From assembly GCF_003112535.1 (NCBI RefSeq), contig NZ_BEWA01000028.1, positions 1-64,000 on the forward strand: DNA of 64,000 bases, in the 5' to 3' direction. The notes below the pieces were generated by a model. That model searched no databases and had not been told where the DNA came from. It saw only the letters and a program-made list of their open reading frames with translations. This DNA comes from Streptomyces rishiriensis (lineage in GTDB: Bacteria > Actinomycetota > Actinomycetes > Streptomycetales > Streptomycetaceae). This document shows, piece after piece, positions 24,696 through 33,565 of this stretch. Position numbers and translations under genes: made by a program. The first letter of the stretch is position 1. The number at the start of each line of letters is the position of its first letter.

Positions 24696-24769
24696 GCCGG
24701 TGACTCTAGAGGCAGGGTCTGACAGCGGGGCCCGGTCCTGTCCGGCGTCCGGCGTCCGCGTGAACGGCC

Positions 24770-24809
24770 GGGGCCCCGTCCCGCTCCGGGAGGAGCAGGA
24801 CGGGGCCCC
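24770..24809. terminator. Terminator after argS
   Basis: Arms GGGGCCCCGTCC (24770-24781) and GGACGGGGCCCC (24798-24809) with a 16-base loop, 30 bases past the argS stop. Confidence 0.75.
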
Positions 24810-24838
24810 GGGTGCGCGTGGTCTCGTGGCCGCCCGGA

Positions 24839-26605
24839 TCAGAGCCGCTCGGGCGTCCTGATGCCCAGCAGCGCCATGCCCCGCCGCAGCGTCCGGGCCG
24901 TGAGATCGACCAGGAGCAGCCGGTTCTCCACGACCTCGGGCGCGTTGTCGGGCGACAGCACGTGGCACTGGTCGTAGAACGTCGTCAGGTGCGAGGCGAG
25001 CTGGTACAGGTAGGCCGCCAGCTTGTGCGGGGCGTACTCCGCGGCCGCCTCCGCCACCGTCTCGCCGAACTGATCCAGGTGCAGGCCCAACGCCCGCTCC
25101 GCCGGGGCCAGTTCCAACTCCGGGTGAGCGACCGGACGGGCCTCGCCGGCCTTGCGCAGGATCGACTGGACACGCGCGTACGCGTACTGCAGGTACACGG
25201 AGGTGTCGCCGTTCAGCGACACCATCTGGTCCAGGTCGAACTTGTAGTCGCGGACCGCGGACGTCGACAGGTCGGCGTACTTCACCGCGCCGATGCCCAC
25301 GTACCTGCCGTTCTCCTCGATCTCCTGCTCGGACAGGCCGACCTTCTCGGCCTTGTCCCGGACCACGGCCGTCGCCCGGTCCACCGCCTCGTCGAGGAGG
25401 TCGACCAGCTTGACGGTCTCGCCCTCACGCGTCTTGAACGGCTTGCCGTCCTTGCCGAGGACCGTGCCGAAGGCGAGCTGGTGCGCCTTGACCTGGTCGT
25501 TCAGCCAGCCGGCCCGCCGCGCCGTCTCGAAGACCATCTTGAAGTGCAGCGACTGCCGGGCGTCGACGACGTAGAGCAGCGTGCTCGCCTTGATGTCGAA
25601 GACACGGTCGCGGATCGCCGAGAGGTCCGTCGCCGCGTAGCCGTAGCCGCCGTCGGACTTCTGCACGATCAGCGGGACCGGGTTGCCGTCCGGGCCCTTG
25701 ACGTCCTCGAAGAACACGCACAGCGCGCCCTCCGAGCGGACGGCCACGCCCGACTCCTCCAGCAGCCGGCAGGTCTCCGCCAGCATGTCGTTGTAAGCCG
25801 ACTCGCCGACGATGTCCGCGTCCCGGATCTCCATGTCCAGCTTCTCGAAGACGGAGAAGAAGTAGATCTTCGACTCGTCGACGAACTTCTGCCAGATGGC
25901 CAGGGTGTGCGGGTCGCCCGCCTGGAGGTCGACCACCCGGCGACGGGCCCGGGTCTTGAACTCCTCGTCCGCGTCGAACAGCTTGCGCGCGGCCTTGTAG
26001 AGGCGGTCCAGGTTGGACATCGCCTCCTCGCCGCTGACCTGGGTGTCCTTGTGGTCCAGCTCGTGCGGGTGCTCGTCCAGATACTGGATGAGCATGCCGA
26101 ACTGGGTGCCCCAGTCGCCGATGTGGTGGCGACGGACCACGCTCTCGCCGGTGAACTCCAGCATCCGCACCGTCGCGTCGCCGATGACCGCCGACCGCAG
26201 GTGGCCGACGTGCATCTCCTTCGCCACGTTCGGCTGGGCGTAGTCGATGACCGTCGTGCCCGGCTGCGGGGACCGGGGCACGCCCAGCCGCTCCGTGTCC
26301 GCGTACCGCGCCGCGAGGTTCTCGGTGATCGCCCGGTCGGTGATCGTGACGTTCAGGAAGCCGGGGCCCGAGACCTCGATCTCCTTGATCACGTCACCGG
26401 CCACCACGTTCGCCACGACCTGCGTCGCCAGCTCCCGCGGGTTCGCCTTCGCCTTCTTGGCCAGCGCGAGGATGCCGTTGGCCTGGAAGTCGGCCCGGTC
26501 GCTTCGTCGCAGCAGCGGGTCCGCGGAGGCCTCCGGAAGGGTGGCGGAGATGGCGGACGACAGGTGCTGCTCGACGGAGTGACTGAGGGACGTGACCGAG
26601 GCCAT
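24839..26605 (-). CDS. argS: Arginyl-tRNA synthetase
   Basis: 588 residues, class I synthetase charging tRNA(Arg). The HIGH-like motif is in PNVAKEMHVGHLRSAVIGD; the N-terminal Add-1 domain begins SVEQHLSSAI, and the C-terminal anticodon-binding domain ends in the typical GIRTPERL. ATG 26605 fits family length. Divergent from lysS across a 139-base region. Confidence 0.95.
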   Translation of the reverse strand: MASVTSLSHSVEQHLSSAISATLPEASADPLLRRSDRADFQANGILALAKKAKANPRELATQVVANVVAGDVIKEIEVSGPGFLNVTITDRAITENLAARYADTERLGVPRSPQPGTTVIDYAQPNVAKEMHVGHLRSAVIGDATVRMLEFTGESVVRRHHIGDWGTQFGMLIQYLDEHPHELDHKDTQVSGEEAMSNLDRLYKAARKLFDADEEFKTRARRRVVDLQAGDPHTLAIWQKFVDESKIYFFSVFEKLDMEIRDADIVGESAYNDMLAETCRLLEESGVAVRSEGALCVFFEDVKGPDGNPVPLIVQKSDGGYGYAATDLSAIRDRVFDIKASTLLYVVDARQSLHFKMVFETARRAGWLNDQVKAHQLAFGTVLGKDGKPFKTREGETVKLVDLLDEAVDRATAVVRDKAEKVGLSEQEIEENGRYVGIGAVKYADLSTSAVRDYKFDLDQMVSLNGDTSVYLQYAYARVQSILRKAGEARPVAHPELELAPAERALGLHLDQFGETVAEAAAEYAPHKLAAYLYQLASHLTTFYDQCHVLSPDNAPEVVENRLLLVDLTARTLRRGMALLGIRTPERL

Positions 26606-26744
26606 AGGAGTGGGTGCCGTTCTCCTCGTGGGTGGGTTGGGCACGGCCAGTATCCCATGGGGGGTAAAGCGGTTTTCCCGGGCGCGGGGCCGTCTGGGAC
26701 AATGGAGCGCACTTCAAACCCGGAAGCCTTCAGAACAAGAGGAC
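26606..26744. promoter_or_regulatory. Divergent argS/lysS promoter region
   Basis: Contains GACAAT (26698-26703) on the plus strand, about 42 bases before lysS, and GATACT on the minus strand in the 26650s, both reasonable -10 elements. No T-box leader or other long structured leader is evident; the region is too short for one. Confidence 0.4.
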
Positions 26745-28484
26745 GTGCCGATCGTGGGGCAGAGCACCGAGACCACCGACTGGGTCTCCCGTTTCGCGGA
26801 CGAGGTCATCGAGGAGTCGGAGCGTCGGGCCCCCGGGAAACCGGTCGTCGTCGCGTCCGGGCTCTCCCCGTCCGGCCCCATCCACCTCGGCAACCTGCGC
26901 GAGGTCATGACCCCGCACCTCGTCGCCGACGAGATCCGCCGCCGCGGCCGCCAGGTCCGCCACCTGATCTCCTGGGACGACTACGACCGTTACCGCAAGG
27001 TCCCCCAGGGCATCGCCGGCGTCGACAAGTCCTGGGCCGAGCACATCGGCAAGCCGCTGACGTCCGTCCCGGCCCCGCACGGCTCGGCGCACCCGAACTG
27101 GGCCGAGCACTTCAAGGCCGCGATGGTCGAGTCGCTGGCCGAGCTCGGCGTGGAGTTCGACGGCATCAGCCAGACCGCGCAGTACACCACCGGCGTCTAC
27201 CGCGAGCAGATCCTGCACGCCGTCAGGCACCGCGGCGACATCGACGCGATCCTCGACCAGTACCGCACCAAGAAGGCCCCGGCGAAGCAGCAGCAGAAGC
27301 CCCTCGACGAGGCCGAGCTGGAGGCCGCCGAGGGCTCGGGTGCGGCCGCCGAGGACGACGGCTCGTCCGGCACCGCCGGCTACTTCCCGTACAAGCCCTA
27401 CTGCGGCAACTGCGAGAAGGACCTCACCACGGTCACCTCGTACGTCGACGACAGCACCGAGCTGTCGTACACCTGCACCGCCTGCGGCTTCGCCGAGACC
27501 GTCCGGCTGAACGAGTTCAACCGCGGCAAGCTGGTCTGGAAGGTCGACTGGCCGATGCGCTGGGCGTACGAGGGCGTCGTCTTCGAGCCGTCCGGCGTCG
27601 ACCACTCGTCGCCCGGGTCCAGCTTCCAGGTCGGCGGACAGATCGTCGGCATCTTCGGCGGCAAGCAGCCCATCGGACCGATGTACGCCTTCGTCGGCAT
27701 CAGCGGCATGGCGAAGATGTCCTCGTCCAAGGGCGGGGTGCCCACCCCCGGCGACGCGCTGAAGATCATGGAGCCGCAGATCCTGCGCTGGCTCTACGCC
27801 CGCCGCCGCCCCAACCAGTCCTTCAAGATCGCCTTCGACCAGGAGATCCAGCGGCTCTACGACGAGTGGGACAAGCTGGACGCCAAGGTCGCCGAGGGCT
27901 CCGCGCTCCCGGCCGACGTCGCCGCGCACTCCCGCGCGGTGGGCACCGCGGGCGGTGAGCTGCCGCGCACGCCGCGGCCGCTGCCGTACCGCACCCTCGC
28001 CTCCGTCGCCGACATCACCGCCGGGGAGGCCGAGCAGGCGCTGCGGATCCTCAGCGAGCTCGACCCCGAGAACCCGATCGCGGCACTGGACGAGGCCCGG
28101 CCCCGGTACGACAAGGCCGAGGCCTGGATCAACAACCACGTCCCCGCCGACCAGCGCACCATCGTGCGCGAGGAGCCGGACACCGACCTGCTGAAGTCCC
28201 TCGACGAGGCCTCCCAGCAGTCCCTGCGGCTGCTGCTCGACGGGCTCGCCGAGCACTGGTCGCTGGACGGGCTGACGCACCTGGTCTACGGCGTTCCGAA
28301 GGTGCAGGCGGGGTTCGCCGCCGACGCCACGCCCAAGGAGCTGCCGCCGGAGATCAAGACCGCCCAGCGGACCTTCTTCGCGCTGCTCTACCACCTGCTC
28401 GTCGGCCGCGACACCGGCCCGCGCCTGCCCACGCTGCTGCTCGCGGTGGGACAGGACCGGGTGCGGGCCCTGCTCGGGGAGTAG
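26745..28484 (+). CDS. lysS: Class I lysyl-tRNA synthetase
   Basis: 579 residues of the archaeal-type class I LysRS. The HIGH equivalent is SGLSPSGPIHLGNLREVM and the KMSKS equivalent KMSSSKGG. A four-Cys zinc ribbon (CGNC... CTACG) lies near residues 223-250. An acidic insertion precedes it. The start is GTG 26745 (homologues begin with PIVGQSTETTDWV) or GTG 26754, which has better spacing to AGAGGA. Confidence 0.95.
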   Translation: MPIVGQSTETTDWVSRFADEVIEESERRAPGKPVVVASGLSPSGPIHLGNLREVMTPHLVADEIRRRGRQVRHLISWDDYDRYRKVPQGIAGVDKSWAEHIGKPLTSVPAPHGSAHPNWAEHFKAAMVESLAELGVEFDGISQTAQYTTGVYREQILHAVRHRGDIDAILDQYRTKKAPAKQQQKPLDEAELEAAEGSGAAAEDDGSSGTAGYFPYKPYCGNCEKDLTTVTSYVDDSTELSYTCTACGFAETVRLNEFNRGKLVWKVDWPMRWAYEGVVFEPSGVDHSSPGSSFQVGGQIVGIFGGKQPIGPMYAFVGISGMAKMSSSKGGVPTPGDALKIMEPQILRWLYARRRPNQSFKIAFDQEIQRLYDEWDKLDAKVAEGSALPADVAAHSRAVGTAGGELPRTPRPLPYRTLASVADITAGEAEQALRILSELDPENPIAALDEARPRYDKAEAWINNHVPADQRTIVREEPDTDLLKSLDEASQQSLRLLLDGLAEHWSLDGLTHLVYGVPKVQAGFAADATPKELPPEIKTAQRTFFALLYHLLVGRDTGPRLPTLLLAVGQDRVRALLGE

Positions 28485-28498
28485 ACAGGACGCACGCG

Positions 28499-28537
28499 AA
28501 GGGGCCCTCGTACCGCTGGTCGGTACGAGGGCCCCTT
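28499..28537 (+). terminator. Terminator after lysS
   Basis: A 16-base perfect stem around a 7-base loop, 15 bases past the lysS stop; the 3' arm ends CCCCTT followed by CACGC. Confidence 0.85.
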
Positions 28538-28673
28538 CACGCGTTCCGGCCCGCCTCGGCGGGGATCCGCTCCGCCCGGGCGCGCTCCGGTTCCGCCTTC
28601 GCGTGTTCCGGTCCGTCCAAGAGATCCGCTGTGCCCGTCGACCACCGATCCGGACACCGCGTCCGTCAGGCCT

Positions 28674-30047
28674 CTAGGCGATGTGGTCGTCCTGCAGTTC
28701 CGCCGTGTGGCGGTTGGTGAAGCGGTTGACCATGCGGTCGGCCTCGCGCTGCGGGAGCATCACGCCGTACGTCGCCTCCACGTCGTTCCTGAGCTGGCCC
28801 GACGTGGGGTAGCTGCCGTCTATCGACTTCTTGAAGACCAGGTAGTAGTCGTCCTCGGTCGGCTCCGGGCTGCCGCCGCCCTCGCCGAGCTCACGGCTGC
28901 GGCCCGGCACCACCGGGATGGGGAACGAACCGGTCTCCTCCGGCGAGGGCTCCTGCGCCGGCGGCTCCTCCTGGTACTGGTCCGCGTACTGCTCGGCCCG
29001 CTGCTGCTCCTCGTACCACTGGGCGTACTGCTCCGAGGGGTCGTAGGTGGGGTCGTAACCCCCCTGGTACTGCACCTCGAGCGGCGACTGGAACCAGGGG
29101 TTCTGGTCGTCCTCCGGGGGCACGGGCGGCTGCACGGCCTGCGGGACCTGCTGACCCTGCGCCTGCTGAGCCGTCCCCACGCCCTGCCCCTGCCGGCCCT
29201 GCTGTGCCTGCTGTGCCTGCTGCTGGGGCTCTTGCCGCAGCTGTTGCTGCACGGGAGCCGCCGCCAGCTCCTGCAGCTCCTGGGGAGGCGCGAGGGCCGC
29301 CCCCTGGGACCGGTCCTGCGCCTGCGCCTGCAGCGGCATGGGGGGCAGCAGTGCGGGTTCTATGCCCGCCGCCGACAGACCCGCCGGGGCCGTCTCCGCC
29401 AGCGGGACGCCGTAACGGGCCAGCCGCAGCGGCATCAGCGACTCCACCGGAGCCTTGCGACGCCACGCCCGGCCGAAGCGGGAACGCAGCCTCGCCTGGT
29501 AGACGAGACGTTCCTGCTCCAGCTTGATCACCTGATCGTACGAGCGCAGCTCCCACAGCTTCATCCGGCGCCAGAGCAGGAACGTGGGCAACGGCGAGAG
29601 CAGCCAGCGCGTGATGCGCACGCCCTCCATGTGCTTGTCCGCCGTGATGTCCGCGATCCGGCCGATCGCGTGCCGGGCGGCCTCGACGGCCACCACGAAC
29701 AGGATCGGGATCACCGCGTGCATGCCCGTGCCCAGCGGATCCGGCCAGGCCGCCGCCCCGTTGAAGGCGATCGTCGCGGCCGTCAGCAGCCACGCCGTCT
29801 GCCGCAGCAGCGGGAAGGGGATGCGGATCCACGTCAGCAGCAGATCCAGGGCCAGCAGGACGCAGATGCCCGCGTCGATGCCGATCGGGAACACATAGGA
29901 GAAGTTGCCGAAGCCCTTCTCGATGGCCAGTTCCCGGACGGCGGCGTACGAACCGGCGAAGCCGATGCCGGCGATGATCACGGCGCCGGTCACGACCACG
30001 CCGATGAGAACGCGGTGCATCCGGGTCAGCTGTATTGGCGCGGCCAC
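28674..30047 (-). CDS. DUF2637 membrane protein with Gln/Pro-rich linker
   Basis: 457 residues from GTG 30047 (GGGAGGGG at 7 bases). Residues ~10-130 hold four membrane helices (VLIGVVVTGAVIIAGIGFAG, FPIGIDAGICVLLALDLLL), the DUF2637 signature also seen in plasmid spread (Spd) proteins. A basic region (~150-205) and a low-complexity Gln/Ala/Pro linker (~245-330) follow. The C-terminal ~60 residues form a separate conserved-looking module (VFKKSIDGSYPTSGQLRNDV). Possibly a membrane-tethered DNA or partition factor. Confidence 0.8.
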   Translation of the reverse strand: MAAPIQLTRMHRVLIGVVVTGAVIIAGIGFAGSYAAVRELAIEKGFGNFSYVFPIGIDAGICVLLALDLLLTWIRIPFPLLRQTAWLLTAATIAFNGAAAWPDPLGTGMHAVIPILFVVAVEAARHAIGRIADITADKHMEGVRITRWLLSPLPTFLLWRRMKLWELRSYDQVIKLEQERLVYQARLRSRFGRAWRRKAPVESLMPLRLARYGVPLAETAPAGLSAAGIEPALLPPMPLQAQAQDRSQGAALAPPQELQELAAAPVQQQLRQEPQQQAQQAQQGRQGQGVGTAQQAQGQQVPQAVQPPVPPEDDQNPWFQSPLEVQYQGGYDPTYDPSEQYAQWYEEQQRAEQYADQYQEEPPAQEPSPEETGSFPIPVVPGRSRELGEGGGSPEPTEDDYYLVFKKSIDGSYPTSGQLRNDVEATYGVMLPQREADRMVNRFTNRHTAELQDDHIA

Positions 30048-30123
30048 CCGCACTCCCCTCCCCTTGCGTGTTCTTGCGCGCAACAGGGTGGCACATGTGT
30101 GCGGCGCACGCTGTGCCGGACCG

Positions 30124-31116
30124 TCAGCTCTTCGCGGACGCGGACGCCTTCGGAGCCGCCGCGTCCGCCTTGGACGCCGACGCCGACGGAGCCGTCGAGG
30201 GGGCCGCCGACGACGAGGCGGAAGGCTTCGCCTTCGCCGACGACGAGGGCGACTGCGAGGGGGCCGGGGCGGTGCCCGAGTCCGAACTCCCGCCGCCGCC
30301 CGCACCGTTGGCCGACCGCACCGCGGCCACCGCCTCCTTGGCCGCCTTCTCCGCAGCCGTCGTCAGAGCGTCCGCGGCGGGCGTCTTGTCCCCCGCCAGA
30401 CCGGCGCCGTTGTAGTCCAGCGTGACGACGACGTTCTCCACCCGCGCCACGACCGTCTGCTGCTTGAAAGCGCCTTCGGCCTTCTTCAGGTCGTACCGGA
30501 CCAGCGTCGCCTCGTCGCCCGTCCCCGCGGCCGGCGTCGCCTTCGTGTTCTTCGCGCCGGCCACCGCCTGCGCGTCCTTGACCTGCTTCGCGTAGTACGT
30601 CCTCGCCTGCGACGCGCCGTCGCCCGTGGTCGCGTCCGACTCGAAGCGCAGCAACGACACGTTCAGCCAGCGGAACTGCGACCCCTTCACGCCGTTGTTG
30701 GCCAGGCTCGACCACGAGCAGCTCGCCCGCGCGCCCGTGTCGCTGGACGTGCCCTCCTTGCCGGCGGCCGCCCCCTTCGGCACCAGCTCGGTCAGCGTCT
30801 TCTTCGACACCACCGCACAGGCCTCCGGCAGCGTCTTGTACGCCGCCGGCTGCACGGACGGCGCGGCGCTCGCCGCCGAGTCCGTGCCCGTGCCGCCGGT
30901 CGCGGCCGTGTCCTGCGCCTTGTCACCGGAGCCGGAGCCGGAGTCCGAGCCGGAGTCCGACGAGCAGCCCGCGGCGATCAGCATCACCGGGACGGCAACC
31001 GCCGCGGCGAGGAGGCGGTTCAGACCTCCGGCACGCCTCGCTCGCTCGTCACGCTGCTCACGCTGGTCAAACTGGCCGTCTCGCTGGGCTCGTCGCTGCA
31101 TGGTTCCTTCACTCAT
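30124..31116 (-). CDS. DUF3558 lipoprotein (copy 1)
   Basis: 330 residues from ATG 31116 (or 31101). A charged n-region, hydrophobic LLAAAVAVPVMLIAAGC lipobox, a Ser/Asp/Gly linker, then the DUF3558 domain starting YKTLPEACAVVSKKTLTELV. The C-terminal ~60 residues are Ser/Ala/Lys low complexity. Exported and lipid-anchored. It is a paralogue of the next gene upstream; together with the DUF2637 gene they may form one minus-strand unit. Confidence 0.85.
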   Translation of the reverse strand: MSEGTMQRRAQRDGQFDQREQRDERARRAGGLNRLLAAAVAVPVMLIAAGCSSDSGSDSGSGSGDKAQDTAATGGTGTDSAASAAPSVQPAAYKTLPEACAVVSKKTLTELVPKGAAAGKEGTSSDTGARASCSWSSLANNGVKGSQFRWLNVSLLRFESDATTGDGASQARTYYAKQVKDAQAVAGAKNTKATPAAGTGDEATLVRYDLKKAEGAFKQQTVVARVENVVVTLDYNGAGLAGDKTPAADALTTAAEKAAKEAVAAVRSANGAGGGGSSDSGTAPAPSQSPSSSAKAKPSASSSAAPSTAPSASASKADAAAPKASASAKS

Positions 31117-31234
31117 GACGCTCGTGGTTCCTGCGGTCGGATCGGGTCCGAGGGGCCACGGTACGCGGTGAAGAAGCTGTGCGGTTCCGGTTCGAGGCCT
31201 TCGCGGACCGGGTGCGAACGAGGCCGAAGTGGCC

Positions 31235-32104
31235 TCAGGCGGACAGGGAGTCGACCAGCTGCGCGGCCAGTTTCCGGGCCTTGTCCTGCATTTCCTCACT
31301 GTCCGGCGTCACGCCGACGGTCGCCGACTGCTCCTCGTACTCGATGGTCACGATGACGTTGGACGTGCGGAACGCCACAGTCACCGTCCGCTGCTTGGCC
31401 GTCGAACCGGAACTGCCGAGCACGTCGTCGACGAACGCCTCGTCGCCCAGATCGTCCAGCAGCCGGGGTTGCAGGTCGGCCGACGTCGCAGTGGACGAGG
31501 CCGAGGCCGAGCCAGAGGCCGAGGCCGGGGCCGAAGGGGTGGAAGAGGCGGAGGCGGAGGCGGAGAGGGGGGTAGGCGCCGAGGACGGGGGACTCGCGCT
31601 GGTGGACGGGGAGGCGGAACCCGTCGCGGACCCGGCCGTCGCCGACGCGGCCGGCGCCGGCAGGTCGGCCGCCGTCACCTTGCGGGCGAACAGCGCCTCG
31701 GCCTGGTTGTCGTCGCTCACCGCGTTGTCGTAGGAGACGACCCGCTCGAAGTCCACGAGGAGATGGTCGGTGGCGTCCGCGGACTCCACCTTCCAACGGC
31801 AGCCCACCTTGCGGTCCGTGTCGTACGTCAGCGTCGCCTCGCCCGCGTAGGCCGTCTCGCGCTGCGTCTCGTCGGGAAGCTGCTTGACGCCGGGGAGGAG
31901 CGCGTCGAGCGTGGACCGGCTCACCACGCCGCACGCCTCCGGCAGTGTGGTGTACCGGCCGGGCTGCGCGGCTGCGGAGGCGGTGCCGGCCTGGCCCGGA
32001 TTGGAGTCGTCCGTCGAACCGCCGTCGTCCGAACCGCCGGTGCAGCCGGCCAGCAGCGCGGCGAGGAGCGCCACGGCGCCGGGTACGTACGCCTTCCGCT
32101 GCAC
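31235..32104 (-). CDS. DUF3558 lipoprotein (copy 2)
   Basis: 289 residues with lipobox LLAALLAGC at Cys21. The domain begins YTTLPEACGVVSRSTLDALLPG, aligned with copy 1. A long Ser/Ala/Pro linker (~150-200) splits the domain, placed elsewhere than in copy 1. The C-terminal strand VTVAFRTSNVIVTIEYEEQS matches a similar strand in copy 1 (VVARVENVVVTLDYNG). The two are an old tandem duplication. Confidence 0.85.
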   Translation of the reverse strand: MQRKAYVPGAVALLAALLAGCTGGSDDGGSTDDSNPGQAGTASAAAQPGRYTTLPEACGVVSRSTLDALLPGVKQLPDETQRETAYAGEATLTYDTDRKVGCRWKVESADATDHLLVDFERVVSYDNAVSDDNQAEALFARKVTAADLPAPAASATAGSATGSASPSTSASPPSSAPTPLSASASASSTPSAPASASGSASASSTATSADLQPRLLDDLGDEAFVDDVLGSSGSTAKQRTVTVAFRTSNVIVTIEYEEQSATVGVTPDSEEMQDKARKLAAQLVDSLSA

Positions 32105-32308
32105 GGTCGGCTCCTCTCGACGGTCACTTCAGGATCTTCGGGCCGGTGTCCGCGCTGGTTATTCGCTTGCCGGACGGGGGCGGCCCCTGCAGACAATGTG
32201 TATCGCACGCGACACCGTGGATGCCGGTCCGTCGTCCCTTTTCGACGACCTTGGCACCGGTTTTGCGGCTTGATACTTCTGTAGTGGTTCCGGGGGAATG
32301 AGGGCGTT

Positions 32309-33502
32309 ATGTCGTACGTGGAGATGCCGGGCGCGAAGGTACCCATCCGCATGTGGGCCGACCCGGGGTCGGTCGAGGAGGGGGCGCTGCAGCAACTGCG
32401 CAACGTCGCGACGCTGCCCTGGATCAAGGGCCTGGCGGTCATGCCGGACGTCCACTACGGCAAGGGCGCGACGGTCGGCTCGGTCATCGCGATGCAGGGA
32501 GCGGTGTGTCCCGCGGCGGTGGGGGTCGACATCGGGTGCGGGATGTCGGCGGTGAAGACGTCGCTGACCGCGAACGACCTGCCCGGCGACCTGTCCCGGC
32601 TGCGCTCGAAGATCGAGCAGGCGATCCCGGTGGGACGGGGCATGCACGACGCCCCGGTCGAACCGGGCCGCTTCCACGGGCTGGCCACCGGGGGGTGGGA
32701 CGACTTCTGGGGGCGGTTCGCCGGGGTTGCCGAAGCGGTCAAATTCCGTGCAGAACGCGCCGCCAAACAAATGGGAACGCTCGGATCCGGCAACCACTTC
32801 GTCGAAGTGTGCACGGATACGACCGGTTCTGTTTGGTTGATGCTGCATTCCGGTTCCCGCAACATCGGCAAGGAACTCGCGGAGTTCCACATCGGGGTGG
32901 CGCAGAAGCTGCCGCACAACCAGGGTCTGGTCGACCGCGACCTCGCCGTCTTCGTCGCGGACACCCCGCAGATGGCGGCCTACCGCAACGACCTGTTCTG
33001 GGCGCAGGAGTATGCCAAGTACAACCGCACCCTGATGATGGCGCTCCTGAAGGACGTGGTCCGCAAGGAGTTCAGGAAGGCGAAGCCGTCCTTCGAGCAG
33101 GAGATCAGCGCGCACCACAACTACGTCGCCGAGGAGCGCTACGAGGGAATGGACCTGCTCGTGACCCGCAAGGGCGCGATCCGCGCGGGCTCCGGCGAGT
33201 ACGGCATCATCCCGGGTTCGATGGGCACGGGCTCGTACATCGTGAAGGGTCTCGGCAACGAGAAGGCGTTCAACTCCGCCTCGCACGGCGCGGGTCGGCG
33301 CATGAGCCGCAGCGCCGCCAAGCGTCGCTTCTCCACGAAGGACCTGGAGGACCAGACGCGGGGCGTGGAGTGCCGCAAGGACTCCGGCGTGGTGGACGAG
33401 ATCCCGGGCGCGTACAAGCCGATCGAGCAGGTCATCGACCGGCAGCGGGACCTGGTGGAGGTCGTCGCGAAGCTGAAGCAGGTCGTCTGCGTGAAGGGCT
33501 GA
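32309..33502 (+). CDS. rtcB: RtcB-family RNA ligase (short form)
   Basis: 397 residues. RtcB joins RNA 2',3'-cyclic phosphate or 3'-phosphate ends to 5'-OH ends using GTP and Mn2+. Visible site residues: Asp75 and Cys77 in VGVDIGCGM, the LGSGNHFVEV histidine, SGSRNIGKE, and His326 in SHGAGRRMSRSAA, the residue guanylylated in E. coli (His337). No RtcA or archease gene is adjacent. The protein is shorter than archaeal forms but complete. Confidence 0.9.
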   Translation: MSYVEMPGAKVPIRMWADPGSVEEGALQQLRNVATLPWIKGLAVMPDVHYGKGATVGSVIAMQGAVCPAAVGVDIGCGMSAVKTSLTANDLPGDLSRLRSKIEQAIPVGRGMHDAPVEPGRFHGLATGGWDDFWGRFAGVAEAVKFRAERAAKQMGTLGSGNHFVEVCTDTTGSVWLMLHSGSRNIGKELAEFHIGVAQKLPHNQGLVDRDLAVFVADTPQMAAYRNDLFWAQEYAKYNRTLMMALLKDVVRKEFRKAKPSFEQEISAHHNYVAEERYEGMDLLVTRKGAIRAGSGEYGIIPGSMGTGSYIVKGLGNEKAFNSASHGAGRRMSRSAAKRRFSTKDLEDQTRGVECRKDSGVVDEIPGAYKPIEQVIDRQRDLVEVVAKLKQVVCVKG

Positions 33503-33530
33503 GGGCGGGCCTGACGGAAAGGTTCCTGAC

Positions 33531-33560
33531 GGGCGGGCCCCCGAGACCGGGGGCCCGCCC
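33531..33560. terminator. Terminator between rtcB and the phosphatase-GNAT gene
   Basis: Arms GGGCGGGCCCCC (33531-33542) and GGGGGCCCGCCC (33549-33560), 6-base loop, between converging genes. Confidence 0.8.
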
Positions 33561-33565
33561 GGCGT

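Noticed and set aside
24812..27958. 1048-codon plus-strand frame running through argS and into lysS
   Set aside because: Lies antisense to argS and out of frame with lysS; low-complexity Arg/Val/Gly content.
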